The notes beneath the pieces were generated by a model. The model searched no databases. It was not told where the DNA came from and was given only the letters and a program-made list of their open reading frames with translations. Made by a program: the position numbers and the translations under genes. This document shows positions 18,430 through 27,740 of a stretch of 64,000 nt of DNA, piece after piece (the first letter of the stretch is position 1; every line of letters begins with the position of its first letter). The DNA is taken from positions 186,001-250,000 of the forward strand of contig NZ_JAKIKU010000007.1 of NCBI RefSeq assembly GCF_023283985.1. Reading direction: 5' to 3'. This DNA is from Shewanella electrodiphila. GTDB lineage: Bacteria > Pseudomonadota > Gammaproteobacteria > Enterobacterales > Shewanellaceae.

Positions 18430-18745
18430 TCTAGTCGCTATCCAGTATTCGAAGCTATATTCAGTTTTTTCACTATGACTGAATTAGTTATCAGTTTAAA
18501 GTCTTAAACAGAACTTTAGTATTAGCTTAAGCTGTTTTTTGATGCGTCATAGCTGGATCTGAGGGGGAATTTAAAGGACTAAACCTGAGTGACGAATCAA
18601 TTTGTCGCTATATAAGGAAGATGTTTTTAGCATCATAAACGAATAAAAGCTTAACTATGTTAATAAATTGTTCTAGTGTAAATTATTGATAAAAGAATAA
18701 ATGATTGGTTTTTATTTGTTGTTGTACTGTATGGGGGATAATTAT
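18430..18745. other. Intergenic region between BCCT and the solute-binding protein gene
   Basis: AT-rich divergent promoter region for both genes. No small gene or RNA recognised. Confidence 0.5.
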
Positions 18746-19486
18746 TTGAACAAAATCAGACTTATTGCCGTGACGGCTTTTGTATTGTTTTATTCTTCAA
18801 TAAGTATAGCGACTACTCTCAAATATAATGTGAATGGTTCAAGCAGTTGGGTGCCGTATTATATTCCTAATAAAGTTGAAAACTCGGGGATTTTGGGTGA
18901 ACTGGTCCCTAAAATTTTATCCATTGCCGAAGTTGAAGTCGAAAAACATAACTTTCCGCCTAAGCGAACTAATCAAGCGCTAGAAAAAGGCCTGCTGGAT
19001 TTTGATTTTGTCAGTCCTAGTTGGTTTCCTAAAGGTGATATGGGAGATCAGTTTATTCAATCTTCCGCGATCTTATCGATTCAAGAAAACATCATCACGC
19101 TTGAAAAAAACCAATCTCAGTGGTCTGACATAGACAAGATAACAGGCAAGTCTATTGGAACGGTGCGCGGCTACCTTTACCATGATGATGACATATTTAC
19201 TCGGGTCGATTTCGCATCTGAAAAACAGCTCATCAAAGCGTTACATAAAGATCGCGTTAGCGCGGCGATATCAGGTGATTTACCTGCATTGTATTGGGCG
19301 AAGCAATTGCAATTACCCATAGCGCTTGCTGCGGTGCATTCAAGTGGGGTGTTAGTGATGCGCTTGCGTAAAGAACACAGTAGCGTGATGCCGAGAATTA
19401 ATATGGCTATTGCCCAGTTGCAAAATGATGGCACCATTCAAGCTATTGTGGATAAATACACTAAAAATGAGCAATATCAGCAATAA
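18746..19486 (+). CDS. Periplasmic solute-binding protein, family 3 type
   Basis: About 246 residues with a signal peptide (NKIRLIAVTAFVLFYSSISIA). The body follows the two-lobe amino-acid-binding pattern, with a second-lobe motif SIGTVRGYLYHDD and the closing helix MNxAIAQLQNDGTIQAIVDKY. The TTG at 18746 is preferred because GGGGGA lies seven bases upstream; in-frame ATGs at 18701 and 18731 lack ribosome binding sites. No ABC permease or ATPase is adjacent, so it may be a stand-alone sensor or binding protein. Ligand unknown. Confidence 0.75.
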   Translation: MNKIRLIAVTAFVLFYSSISIATTLKYNVNGSSSWVPYYIPNKVENSGILGELVPKILSIAEVEVEKHNFPPKRTNQALEKGLLDFDFVSPSWFPKGDMGDQFIQSSAILSIQENIITLEKNQSQWSDIDKITGKSIGTVRGYLYHDDDIFTRVDFASEKQLIKALHKDRVSAAISGDLPALYWAKQLQLPIALAAVHSSGVLVMRLRKEHSSVMPRINMAIAQLQNDGTIQAIVDKYTKNEQYQQ

Positions 19487-19497
19487 ACTGATATTGC
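19471..19497. terminator. Hairpin between convergent genes
   Basis: A perfect 10-bp stem GCAATATCAG (19471-19480) and CTGATATTGC (19488-19497) overlapping the stop of the solute-binding gene. No T-tract follows. Confidence 0.5.
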
Positions 19498-19535
19498 ACA
19501 TCGGTAATGAAAACGAATAAATCTGTTGCGTGCGT

Positions 19536-20915
19536 TTAGTTGCTATTAGCTGTTTGAGGTTGAGAAACCTGACGCTTTTTGTTTTCAAAGTAGTGATTTG
19601 TTTCCGTCAGAATTACATGTCTTAAGCCAATAAGTGCAATTAAGTTAGGAATGGCCATCAGGCCATTGACGGTATCAGCCAGCATCCAAATTAAATCTAA
19701 TTGAATGAAAGCACCTACCGCAATTAACCCTAAAAAAGTCAGTTGGTAAATCTTAATTCCTTTGTCACCGAGACGCTGATTGGTCAAATAATTCCAACAA
19801 CGTTCGCCATAATAGTGCCATCCTAAAATAGTGGTAAAGGCAAAACACACTAGCGCAATAGTCACAATATATTGACCGACAATCACAGAGCCGCCCGAGG
19901 CGAATGCGGCACTGGTCATGGCTGCACCGGCTGTATCGCCATTCCATACGCCAGTAATGATCAACACTAAGCCTGTCATGGTACAAATCAAAATAGTATC
20001 GAAAAAGGTGCCTGTCATGCTCACAAGTCCTTGCTCTACTGGCTCGTTGGTTTTAGCTGCCGCAGCCGCAATTGGCGCGCTGCCTAAACCTGACTCATTT
20101 GAAAACACGCCACGAGCAATACCAATTTGAATTGCTTGGGCAACGGTTGCGCCTAAAAATCCGCCCGTAGCAGAAATAGGAGTAAAGGCTGAGTGAATGA
20201 CTAATTCGAGAGCGGGAATGATTTGCTCTGAAAAGCTAAATAGAATCCAAATACACGCAAGCACATAACCTAGGGCCATAGTAGGTACTAACTTTTGAGC
20301 AACGTTAGCAATACGTTTTACCCCGCCTAATGTTACAGCAGCAACCATGGTAGTTAGTATTAACGCTGTGACCCAGGTTGGCACATTAAAGGCGATGGTC
20401 ATGGCATCGCTAATGGCATTAACTTGTGCAAAAGTACCAATACCAAAAAAGGCCACACCAACACCAAATACAGCAAAGATCTTGGCTAACCACTTGAGGC
20501 CTAAACCACGCTCAATGTAATACATAGGTCCGCCCGCAATATTACCTTTAGCATCTGTGGTGCGGTATTTAACTGCGAGCATACATTCAGCATATTTAGT
20601 GGCCATGCCAAAAAAGGCGGCTAACCACATCCAAAACAATGCGCCTGGGCCACCAATTTTAATGGCGGTTGCAACTCCAACAATATTACCTGTACCGATA
20701 GTGGCGGATAGGGCTGTACATAGGGCTGCAAAAGACGATAAATCGCCTTTACCAGTAGCGGGTTTGAATAACAAACTAAGGGCAAAAGGCAGCTGGAAAA
20801 CTTGCAAAAGTTTAAGGCGAATAGTGAGATAAAGACCTGTACCAACAAGTAAGCAAAGGGTAATAGGGCCCCAAACAATGCCATTGATATCGGCTAAAAG
20901 CGCGTGAAAATTCAT
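19536..20915 (-). CDS. AGCS family alanine/glycine:sodium symporter
   Basis: 459 residues with about ten or eleven membrane helices. Signature regions: LSATIGTGNIVGVATAIKIG with GPGALFWMWLAAFFGMATKY, and the later ESGLGSAPIAAAAAKTNEPV. These are hallmark AGCS motifs. The family imports alanine or glycine with sodium. A two-aptamer glycine riboswitch lies in its leader (21088-21349), so glycine is the likely substrate, and expression should respond to internal glycine. Confidence 0.92.
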   Translation of the reverse strand: MNFHALLADINGIVWGPITLCLLVGTGLYLTIRLKLLQVFQLPFALSLLFKPATGKGDLSSFAALCTALSATIGTGNIVGVATAIKIGGPGALFWMWLAAFFGMATKYAECMLAVKYRTTDAKGNIAGGPMYYIERGLGLKWLAKIFAVFGVGVAFFGIGTFAQVNAISDAMTIAFNVPTWVTALILTTMVAAVTLGGVKRIANVAQKLVPTMALGYVLACIWILFSFSEQIIPALELVIHSAFTPISATGGFLGATVAQAIQIGIARGVFSNESGLGSAPIAAAAAKTNEPVEQGLVSMTGTFFDTILICTMTGLVLIITGVWNGDTAGAAMTSAAFASGGSVIVGQYIVTIALVCFAFTTILGWHYYGERCWNYLTNQRLGDKGIKIYQLTFLGLIAVGAFIQLDLIWMLADTVNGLMAIPNLIALIGLRHVILTETNHYFENKKRQVSQPQTANSN

Positions 20916-21087
20916 GATATTCCTCGAATATTAAACAACAAAATTAATATGGAGGAGGAAAAGAAATGGCTGATCAGTGGTACTGAAGAAAGAGACGGGC
21001 GAAGCATCACCTTGTGCTAATAGCTCAAGGTTAATATCAGGCGCAGCAGCAAACGACAGCGACCATAAATGAATACAGTCATCCTCT

Positions 21088-21349
21088 CCTCTGTCCTTTT
21101 GCCTGAGCGTTTCGCGTGACTGACAAGTCAGCCTCACTTTCGCCTTCGGCGCTGTAATAACAATCGCTAACGAACCACGTTTGCTTACAGTCTCTCCAGA
21201 GGCTCGTCCAGTAACAGTCCTCACCACTATGTGGCACCTGAAAGAGTGCTTTATTCATTTGCTTGAAATGACTTAATGTTTACACAAAACGTCATTACAT
21301 GAATAAACTTGCCTCGTCGGTGTGGGGTTACTCCCCACTCTCCTGCTAC
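21088..21349 (-). promoter_or_regulatory. Tandem glycine riboswitch
   Basis: Read on the minus strand, two glycine aptamers stand in series. Aptamer 1 (21349 to 21211) is closed by GTAGCAG pairing with CTGTTAC and contains GCAGGAGAGTGGGG and TCTTTCAGGTGCC...GAGGACTG. A short linker leads to aptamer 2 (21202 to 21088), closed by CCTCTGG with AGAGG, containing CTGGAGAGACTG, GCGCCGAAGGCGAAAG and CTCAGGCAAAAGGACAGAGG. These match the conserved glycine-riboswitch core. It precedes the AGCS symporter by about 170 bases. Aptamer 1 has a long AT-rich P3-type arm. Whether glycine turns expression on or off cannot be read. Confidence 0.9.
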
Positions 21350-21594
21350 CTTCATCCGAACGGATCTTTTTGAAAATGCCTATTTATAACAGGATTCATT
21401 TCTCAAAAAGGGCAATCAGCATGCGGGATCTATTTCATTGACTCAAGAGAAGTGGATCACAGTTTAATCGAGCGGTAACTGACTGCGCTATTATTCAACA
21501 GTAATCCAATCCCAATGTAATCTGAGTAGCCATAATGAGATTTTATAAAGCGGCAGTGAATGGTTTGTGACCAATCACTGCTATTGAGGATAAG

Positions 21595-21972
21595 TTAACA
21601 CTCATACTCAAAGCCCTTCGGGTTTGGGCCGTACTGATTAGTTTCTTGCTCGCTATCGGATACGAGGAAATACAGTAGAACCAAAGCACCAATAAGCGGG
21701 ATTAATCCAATTAATATCCACCAACCGGTTCTGCCAGTGTCATGTAATCGACGTACAGTAACGCCAAGCCCTGGTAAGAAAACTAATAAAGAATAGATAC
21801 CGCTGAGCAAGCCGTATCCGGTCTCAGGGCTTAGTGTGCCAGTCATATTGTCAATTAAGCCCAATACAATGCCCGCAATTAAATTGAATAAAACAAAAAA
21901 CCAATATTCTTTACGACGGGCTCTGTCTTTAAAGTTAATGTAATTTTTAAGAACTTTTATATACCAATCCAT
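21595..21972 (-). CDS. DUF805 domain inner-membrane protein
   Basis: 125 residues. The N-terminus MDWYIKVLKNYINFKDRARR followed by KEYWFFVLFN, several membrane helices and the central VRRLHDTGRTGWW are the standard DUF805 signature (YhaH/YhaI relatives). There is a short hydrophilic tail. Function of the family is unknown; it is common in gammaproteobacterial inner membranes. Single gene. Confidence 0.9.
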   Translation of the reverse strand: MDWYIKVLKNYINFKDRARRKEYWFFVLFNLIAGIVLGLIDNMTGTLSPETGYGLLSGIYSLLVFLPGLGVTVRRLHDTGRTGWWILIGLIPLIGALVLLYFLVSDSEQETNQYGPNPKGFEYEC

Positions 21973-22192
21973 GAATTATTCCTTGTTATCGGGGGCATTG
22001 ACTCAATTGAAACCATAAAGAGACAGCATAGGTTTACCGCTTAAGTCAATAGTTATATCAGCATTACGCAGTGATGAACATGAATTGAACACATTAATGA
22101 TACTGGTCTTTATTCCATTATCTTTGAAGATTAATGAACCAATATTTCACTATTTGCGTAGTGCACTTTATAACCAATTAAACAGGTGCCAA

Positions 22193-22465
22193 ATGATGGA
22201 TAATATGAATCAATCGGGAAGTATTGCAACGATCATTGGTGTTGCAGATGCCACGCATTATTTGGTGGGTCTTACTGATGCGAATAATAACTTCGCTGGA
22301 TTAAATGGCGAAGGGGCTGGCGAGTGTGTTCATTCAATCGTTGAAGCTAAAGCCTTACTGAAAAGTCATGATTACGCTATCGCTCACCTTGAATATCAAA
22401 CGGCTTATGATGAGATGTGTGGCTTAGATAATAGCGGCAAATACCAGCAGTTGATTAACTTGTGA
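22193..22465 (+). CDS. DUF6482-like small protein
   Basis: About 90 residues starting MMDNMNQSGSIATIIGVADA. The frame is open further upstream, but the ATG at 22193 has AGGTG in front, and the added N-terminal sequence looks non-coding. The ending VHSIVEAKALLKSHDYAIAH then LEYQTAYDEMCG resembles DUF6482 proteins, which close with a YDEM motif. Soluble, no catalytic residues visible. A terminator follows immediately. Confidence 0.6.
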   Translation: MMDNMNQSGSIATIIGVADATHYLVGLTDANNNFAGLNGEGAGECVHSIVEAKALLKSHDYAIAHLEYQTAYDEMCGLDNSGKYQQLINL

Positions 22466-22480
22466 TTCAAGCTGATCAAT

Positions 22481-22516
22481 AAAGCTAGCTTGATTCAAAA
22501 CCAAGCCAGCTTTTTG
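22481..22516. terminator. Bidirectional terminator
   Basis: AAAGCTAGCTTG (22481-22492) pairs with CAAGCCAGCTTT (22502-22513) with one mismatch, followed by TTT. It serves the DUF6482-like gene and the convergent diguanylate cyclase. Confidence 0.75.
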
Positions 22517-22534
22517 TTAACTCGCAATTGCAGA

Positions 22535-23746
22535 CTAACAGCAAGCATTTATACGGTTTCTACCATCTGCTTTCGCACGATATAATGCTGTATCGGCGGC
22601 GCAAAGTAGGGCGTTGGGCGTTCTGAACTGGCCATTGACCTCACTAGCATGACCTTGGCTTACGCTAACAGAAACAGAAATATCCAAACCTATATCCATA
22701 TAAGTCAGCGCATTAATATTTTGCTGAATAAGCTGCGCTGTTTGTTGAACTTCTGATGTATCGCAATTTGGCATCACTAAGGCAAATTCTTCTCCGCCAT
22801 ATCTGGCGGCAGTGCAATTTTCATTGGGTAAAGACGCTTGAATAGCAGCGGCAATTTTTTGCAAGCAGCGATCACCCATCACATGCCCATGGTTATCATT
22901 AAAACTTTTAAAATGGTCGATATCAATAATCAATACGCTGATTGGGTCGCCCTGTTCAATACAGGTTTTCCAGTGGTGTTTTAAGTCAGCATCAAATACA
23001 CGGCGATTAGATAAATTAGTTAAGCAATCCGTTGATGCCCACTTATAAAGTTGTTGATACTCTGCGCGATACTTACTTAAATCTCTTATGATGATGCCAA
23101 ATAAAGGTTCTGACATGGGGAAATGGGTTACAGACATTTCAACATCAATGGTTTGGCCATTGGACATGTTAAGCGTGGTTTCATTAGGTAGATGGTTTAG
23201 TGGTCTTGGCTCAAATGTTGATTCGAGGATCATCTGTTGATAATGAGACTTTTGAGGTTCGGTCAAATAAGACTGCCAGCGTTGACCTATTAAAGAATTT
23301 GTCGAACTTTTATTGCAATCGAGCAATAACGCCACTGCGTGACGGTTAGCCATTTGGATATTGCCAAACTCATCAACCACAATCATCGCTTCCATCATGT
23401 AATCAACTAAAGTCGATAATGAGCTGAGTGCATTACCACCAAGCATGGTTGTGCTATGAGGAGGATTGAACCTAGTTTCCAACGTTTTATCAAAGTGATT
23501 ATATTCATTTGAATCAGTGCGTGTTTTATTTGCGGCTAGATCTGCAGCATTAGCCGTCGTATGTTGAGCTAAATTATTAGATAGAAACTGGGGTTCAATT
23601 TTTAATGGGTTAGCACTCGGAGGCTGTTCATTAGCGCCAAACTTGTAATGATAATTACCACCAAGCGTGTCACCAATGAACATATCCATTTTCACTTGAG
23701 AAATCTGGCTTAGCTGTTTCTCTGCAGTGGAAGTGAGTTCTAACAT
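22535..23746 (-). CDS. PAS-GGDEF diguanylate cyclase
   Basis: 403 residues. A non-conserved N-terminus (1-100) precedes a PAS domain (about 105-225, MMEAMIVVDEFGNIQMANRH) and a GGDEF domain (about 232-400) starting DCLTNLSNRRVFDADL. The active-site loop is RYGGEEFALVMP (GGEEF at 317-321), compatible with synthesis of cyclic di-GMP. The usual RxxD inhibitory site before it is absent (NENC), so product feedback may be missing. No membrane helix, so it is probably a cytosolic sensor. A c-di-GMP riboswitch occurs elsewhere in this window (58184-58264). Confidence 0.9.
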   Translation of the reverse strand: MLELTSTAEKQLSQISQVKMDMFIGDTLGGNYHYKFGANEQPPSANPLKIEPQFLSNNLAQHTTANAADLAANKTRTDSNEYNHFDKTLETRFNPPHSTTMLGGNALSSLSTLVDYMMEAMIVVDEFGNIQMANRHAVALLLDCNKSSTNSLIGQRWQSYLTEPQKSHYQQMILESTFEPRPLNHLPNETTLNMSNGQTIDVEMSVTHFPMSEPLFGIIIRDLSKYRAEYQQLYKWASTDCLTNLSNRRVFDADLKHHWKTCIEQGDPISVLIIDIDHFKSFNDNHGHVMGDRCLQKIAAAIQASLPNENCTAARYGGEEFALVMPNCDTSEVQQTAQLIQQNINALTYMDIGLDISVSVSVSQGHASEVNGQFRTPNALLCAADTALYRAKADGRNRINACC

Positions 23747-23874
23747 AACGAGTATCCTTACTAGTGTGTTAATTTCATCGCATTAGTTGCGTTTTCTAGT
23801 TAATACTCTATCGAACTCTGTTGGCTAAAACCTTTCGCCAACCTTCCCTTTTAAGTTGTTGAAAAATAGTATTT

Positions 23875-24258
23875 TTATTGGCAATTTTGAGTTGCTGTTC
23901 TTCCTTTGTTAATGACTTGAGGGTCTTCGCTTAATAGTAAAAGTGTATTATCAGTATTAGAAAGAACAAATTGAAATTTTGTAGTACCAATTACTTTGTC
24001 TAAATCCATTAATTGAATAATTTGTCCATCCGTGCTTATTGTGACAGCGTCAACGATACCATCAAAAGGAGTTTCAAAAGCTGCACCAGTAAATTTCAAT
24101 CCTTTATCAGTAAGGTCTTCGAGAATATAGGTGATCGTACTTTCTCCTGATATTTCAACTGAACCATTACCATTACTATATGAAAAGTTTGGTACTTCAT
24201 TTTTGTCAATTGTCACTGTAACGGTGATGAATGTTGCGCAACCTGTAATATTTAGCAT
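23875..24258 (-). CDS. DP-EP (DUF1888) family protein
   Basis: 127 residues, beta-rich, with [60 protein letters not shown] and a tail [20 protein letters not shown] then VINKG. The pattern and the final DPQVIN match the DP-EP/DUF1888 family, small all-beta proteins of unknown role. TTGGAGTTACC precedes the ATG, only 14 bases after the stop of the wHTH-STAND gene, so the two form an operon. The N-terminal MLNITGCA is short and not a convincing lipobox. Confidence 0.65.
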   Translation of the reverse strand: MLNITGCATFITVTVTIDKNEVPNFSYSNGNGSVEISGESTITYILEDLTDKGLKFTGAAFETPFDGIVDAVTISTDGQIIQLMDLDKVIGTTKFQFVLSNTDNTLLLLSEDPQVINKGRTATQNCQ

Positions 24259-24272
24259 GGTAACTCCAATAG

Positions 24273-27200
24273 TTAGTGAACGTTTATGTAATCTATTCCA
24301 GCATTATTAACTATGTCTATAAGCTGAGAATCTAGAGGAAAGTGCCCTAAACAATTAAGTGCTTTTAGATAAGGCACAGTGATTTCAGGGTTTTTATTAT
24401 TTAAAATTAAATTATCTAGTCGGAGTTTGGTTTGCTCACAGAATGAGATATCAATATTTTTCTCATCAAACTTATATGAGGTTAAGTAAGTAAGGAGTTC
24501 GCTTGATGATAATAGGGCTTTATAAGTAACATTGTTTAAGTGATTTTTTGAAATATCATTAAATAGGTCAGTGGCAATTTCAGCGTATTGATGACTCTTT
24601 TCGAACTCCTGAAAAAAGTAGAAATACCGAGCGGAAGAAAGGTAATAATTTGCCCAAATATATTTAATTTGTAATGATTTTTTAAGTTGTTGATTGGTGC
24701 TAAGTGATTCAGCAAGTAATTCTACACTATGTACGGTTTTGTCGTTTTTCTGCTCTGAAAGCTCTAACAGACGAAACATTATATTAAATCTATCAATCTG
24801 CCACTTCTCATTATCTGGATCTTGAGTAAGTGCTTTTGTTATCGCTTCTAGACCTAGTTGGGCTAACTCATAGGCCTGCTGTTTCTGATTCTGGTACCTA
24901 AGTAAATTGGAATGAATTTGATAACTAGCGAATAGTCGGTCAAGTGAATATGGAGTTAAACTATTATTCTGACTTAATAGCTCATGTTGAAGTTGTTCAT
25001 GGATTTTAATCCCCGTTTTTACATCACCTTGAGCTATAACTGCAGTTGCAAGCCATGAACGTGTATCAGCAATATCTGCCATTAATTGAGCATTTTTAGG
25101 CGTTATTAATAAAGCTTTTTGCTTTAACGCTAAGGATTGCTCAAAGGAGATTTTAGCTATATCAAAATATTGTTGTTTACTTGAAATAGAACCCAATGAA
25201 TTATGAGCGTATGACAATTCCATTATTGCTTCATTACTTTCAGGAGCTAAGTCATACATAATTTGACTGTAAGCTAAATACTGCTCAAACCAAGCTTTAG
25301 CAGCTTGCCAATCACTTTGATCGTAATCTAATTGCCCTAACCAAAACGCATTAGCCCCTAGGGTTTTAAGCAACTCAAAATGTTCAGGTTGCTCAATTAA
25401 CAATGCGCTGAGCTTTTCTTTAGCGGCTAACAATGCTTCTTTGGCTTCGGTTATTTTACCCCGTGAATAAGCCACTTCACCCATCGCCTCTAGTGTTTGC
25501 CCTTGTTGAAAGCGAGACTCAAAGCTTAAGCTGGTGTCTTTAAGGCTTGATGCTTCGCTATAGTATTCCAGCGCTTTTTTATTAATACCATCGAGTAAAT
25601 CCATTCTGCCAATGCCACGCATTTTGTCGGCAAAATCTCCCACCATAAAGCCAAGTAGATTTTCAGCTGCTTGCCTTTTTTGTAGTGCCATCTTCTCAGC
25701 TTCGAAACTTTTAATACTGGTTAAAATCGAGGTGATAGTGAGTAAAAACATCAATGAGACGGTGAAGGTTTTTTGCCAGCGCTTGATCCGTTCATGCTTA
25801 CTAGAAGCATTAATCAGTTCGATTTCTTGTGGCTCTAAATCAAATAACGGATTAGCTTTAAGTGCTTGCGCTTCTTTCAGTGGTTTACCGTCGGCAAGTA
25901 AGTAAGCATGATGTTTATTTTCTTGTAGCCAACGGCTAGAAAGATGCTGTAATCGGCTTTTAATACGAATACTTTGATTGTGTTCGGCAATCCATGATGT
26001 GGCTCTTGGCCAGCGCCTTAATAAGGCTTCGTGCGCAATGCTAAAGCAGGGTTCGCCATTTTGTAGGCTGGAAACAAATAAACGACTATTGATCATCGCC
26101 TGGGTCAGAGCCCGTTCTTCTTTCGTATGCAGTTGTGCCCAACGAGCGGTACGACTGGTGATTGATGATTCATCTTCACGTAAAGTGACCAATAGCGACA
26201 ATACATGAGGCAAGCTGGCTTTTTGCTGCACAGTTAGCTCGGCAATGGCATCTTCGGCATTTTTACCTATTGCACCATCTATCCCGCCCAGTTCTTGATA
26301 GACACTAAACAGTAATTGATCATCTTTGCTGCGCTTTAAATACAGTGCTTGCAGCATGTACTGCAGCATGGGGAGTGCATCAGGATTACTGGCGGCTTCA
26401 GCGCATAATATTTCATCCAGCGGTGTCGCAGTATCAGGATCGCTGGTCCAGGTTAAATTGGCGGCAACAGCTGGCAGTCGGATCATTTGCAGTAATTCAC
26501 TGCGAGTAGGCGGCGATAAATCAAAATGAGCTCCACGCCCTTTACCTGTCATTAAACTGGGGTAGGCCACTAATAATGGGTAAAACTCATTACGGCAGGC
26601 ACTTAGTACTATAATGCAACCCGAGTTGGCTAATTGTTCGAGGATGCTGATGAATGCTGTGCGCTGCTCTTGAGAAAATATCGGTGAGGATAGTAAGACT
26701 TCGAGGCGGTCGATAAATAAAGCAAAGTGAGTGTGGCGTTTATGGTTAGACTTTATCGCTTGTTTACATTGACTCACAATAGCTTGGGGCTCAGTAATGA
26801 GTCGATGAGACAGTGAGTCGGCACTGTCACCGTCAAATACTGGCAAATCATTAATTTCCCAATCGAGCATGACGCCAGCAAGTTCAATGAAGAGTTGCGA
26901 TTTAGATACATCTGCAAAATCGAGACTGCCATAGGAGGCAAGATGCACGCCGTTGTAACCTGAGCCGACAGTGAGATTGGGAATAATTCCCGCATTAATT
27001 AATGATGATTTACCACTGCCGCTGGGGCCTAATAAGAGGCAAAACCCACGGCCAAATTTGACTTGCTGGCTGATGCGTTCGAGTAAGACGCTTATTTGCT
27101 TACTGCGTCCGAAAAAGACTTCATAAAAGTGTTCTGAGTAGGCTTGCAGGCCTGGAAAAGGCGAGCCTGATTTCCACAGCTGGTTATCGGCAACGGTTTC

Positions 27201-27527
27201 ATGGCCAATGGGAAAGTTAACATCGGCAATGGTGCGATAGCCACGTTTGCGAATGGTTTCGATATAACAGGGCGAAGTGGCTTTATCGTCAAGGGCGCGG
27301 CGTAATTGATTGATGATTTTATGCAGTGGATTGTCGCCAATATCGCTATCTGGCCAGCAGTGATTAACAATATCATCGCTACTTAAGACTTCACCGCTGC
27401 GCTCGCATAGCAAAATCAGCACGTCCATTGCTTTGGGCTCAAGCTGTTTGGTTTTTTTGCCTAGGTTTACGCTATTGCTATTGGGGTCGACCTGCCACTC
27501 ACCAAAGAAAAAAATCTCTTTTTTCAT
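24273..27527 (-). CDS. Winged-helix, STAND NTPase and TPR membrane regulator
   Basis: 1084 residues in three parts. Residues 1-105 form an OmpR/PhoB-type winged helix ([36 protein letters not shown]). Residues 120-580 form a STAND-type ATPase beginning [20 protein letters not shown], with Walker [10 protein letters not shown] at 167-175 and Walker B LFIDRLE near 270-276. A membrane helix (about 585-605) precedes a C-terminal TPR-rich region (about 630-1000). With the DNA-binding end inside and the TPR end outside, it resembles CadC/ToxR-like one-component regulators with an added molecular switch. It is cotranscribed with the DP-EP gene. Signal and targets are unknown. Confidence 0.85.
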   Translation of the reverse strand: MKKEIFFFGEWQVDPNSNSVNLGKKTKQLEPKAMDVLILLCERSGEVLSSDDIVNHCWPDSDIGDNPLHKIINQLRRALDDKATSPCYIETIRKRGYRTIADVNFPIGHETVADNQLWKSGSPFPGLQAYSEHFYEVFFGRSKQISVLLERISQQVKFGRGFCLLLGPSGSGKSSLINAGIIPNLTVGSGYNGVHLASYGSLDFADVSKSQLFIELAGVMLDWEINDLPVFDGDSADSLSHRLITEPQAIVSQCKQAIKSNHKRHTHFALFIDRLEVLLSSPIFSQEQRTAFISILEQLANSGCIIVLSACRNEFYPLLVAYPSLMTGKGRGAHFDLSPPTRSELLQMIRLPAVAANLTWTSDPDTATPLDEILCAEAASNPDALPMLQYMLQALYLKRSKDDQLLFSVYQELGGIDGAIGKNAEDAIAELTVQQKASLPHVLSLLVTLREDESSITSRTARWAQLHTKEERALTQAMINSRLFVSSLQNGEPCFSIAHEALLRRWPRATSWIAEHNQSIRIKSRLQHLSSRWLQENKHHAYLLADGKPLKEAQALKANPLFDLEPQEIELINASSKHERIKRWQKTFTVSLMFLLTITSILTSIKSFEAEKMALQKRQAAENLLGFMVGDFADKMRGIGRMDLLDGINKKALEYYSEASSLKDTSLSFESRFQQGQTLEAMGEVAYSRGKITEAKEALLAAKEKLSALLIEQPEHFELLKTLGANAFWLGQLDYDQSDWQAAKAWFEQYLAYSQIMYDLAPESNEAIMELSYAHNSLGSISSKQQYFDIAKISFEQSLALKQKALLITPKNAQLMADIADTRSWLATAVIAQGDVKTGIKIHEQLQHELLSQNNSLTPYSLDRLFASYQIHSNLLRYQNQKQQAYELAQLGLEAITKALTQDPDNEKWQIDRFNIMFRLLELSEQKNDKTVHSVELLAESLSTNQQLKKSLQIKYIWANYYLSSARYFYFFQEFEKSHQYAEIATDLFNDISKNHLNNVTYKALLSSSELLTYLTSYKFDEKNIDISFCEQTKLRLDNLILNNKNPEITVPYLKALNCLGHFPLDSQLIDIVNNAGIDYINVH

Positions 27528-27623
27528 TATTACATTCCGTTGAAATCCCAGCTATTTGCATCATGCTTTGACTGCTAAATAATCGCAATTGCGTTTCATT
27601 AGCATTTACTTATACCAACTTAT

Positions 27624-27649
27624 GGTTAGATATGTAACCACTTAAAGTG
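27624..27649. promoter_or_regulatory. Two adjacent palindromes upstream of the wHTH-STAND gene
   Basis: GGTTAGATATGTAACC (27624-27639) is a 16-bp near-perfect dyad, and CACTTAAAGTG (27639-27649) is a perfect odd palindrome directly beside it. They lie about 100 bp upstream of the regulator's start and could be its own operator. This is inference from symmetry and position. Confidence 0.4.
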
Positions 27650-27740
27650 TGAAAATGTATAAAATATAGGCTTTTATTTCGATTGGATTGTTAAGGCGTG
27701 CAGCTAGATGCACTGTTGAGCGGTATAAACAGAATGGTCG

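Noticed and set aside
21017..21082. 21-residue leader peptide candidate (MTVFIYGRCR...) after the glycine riboswitch
   Set aside because: Possible AUG right after GAGAGG but spacing is too short and no amino-acid-run attenuator pattern is seen.
20931..21227. Minus-strand frame crossing the symporter leader
   Set aside because: Runs through the second glycine aptamer; the conserved RNA structure explains the sequence.
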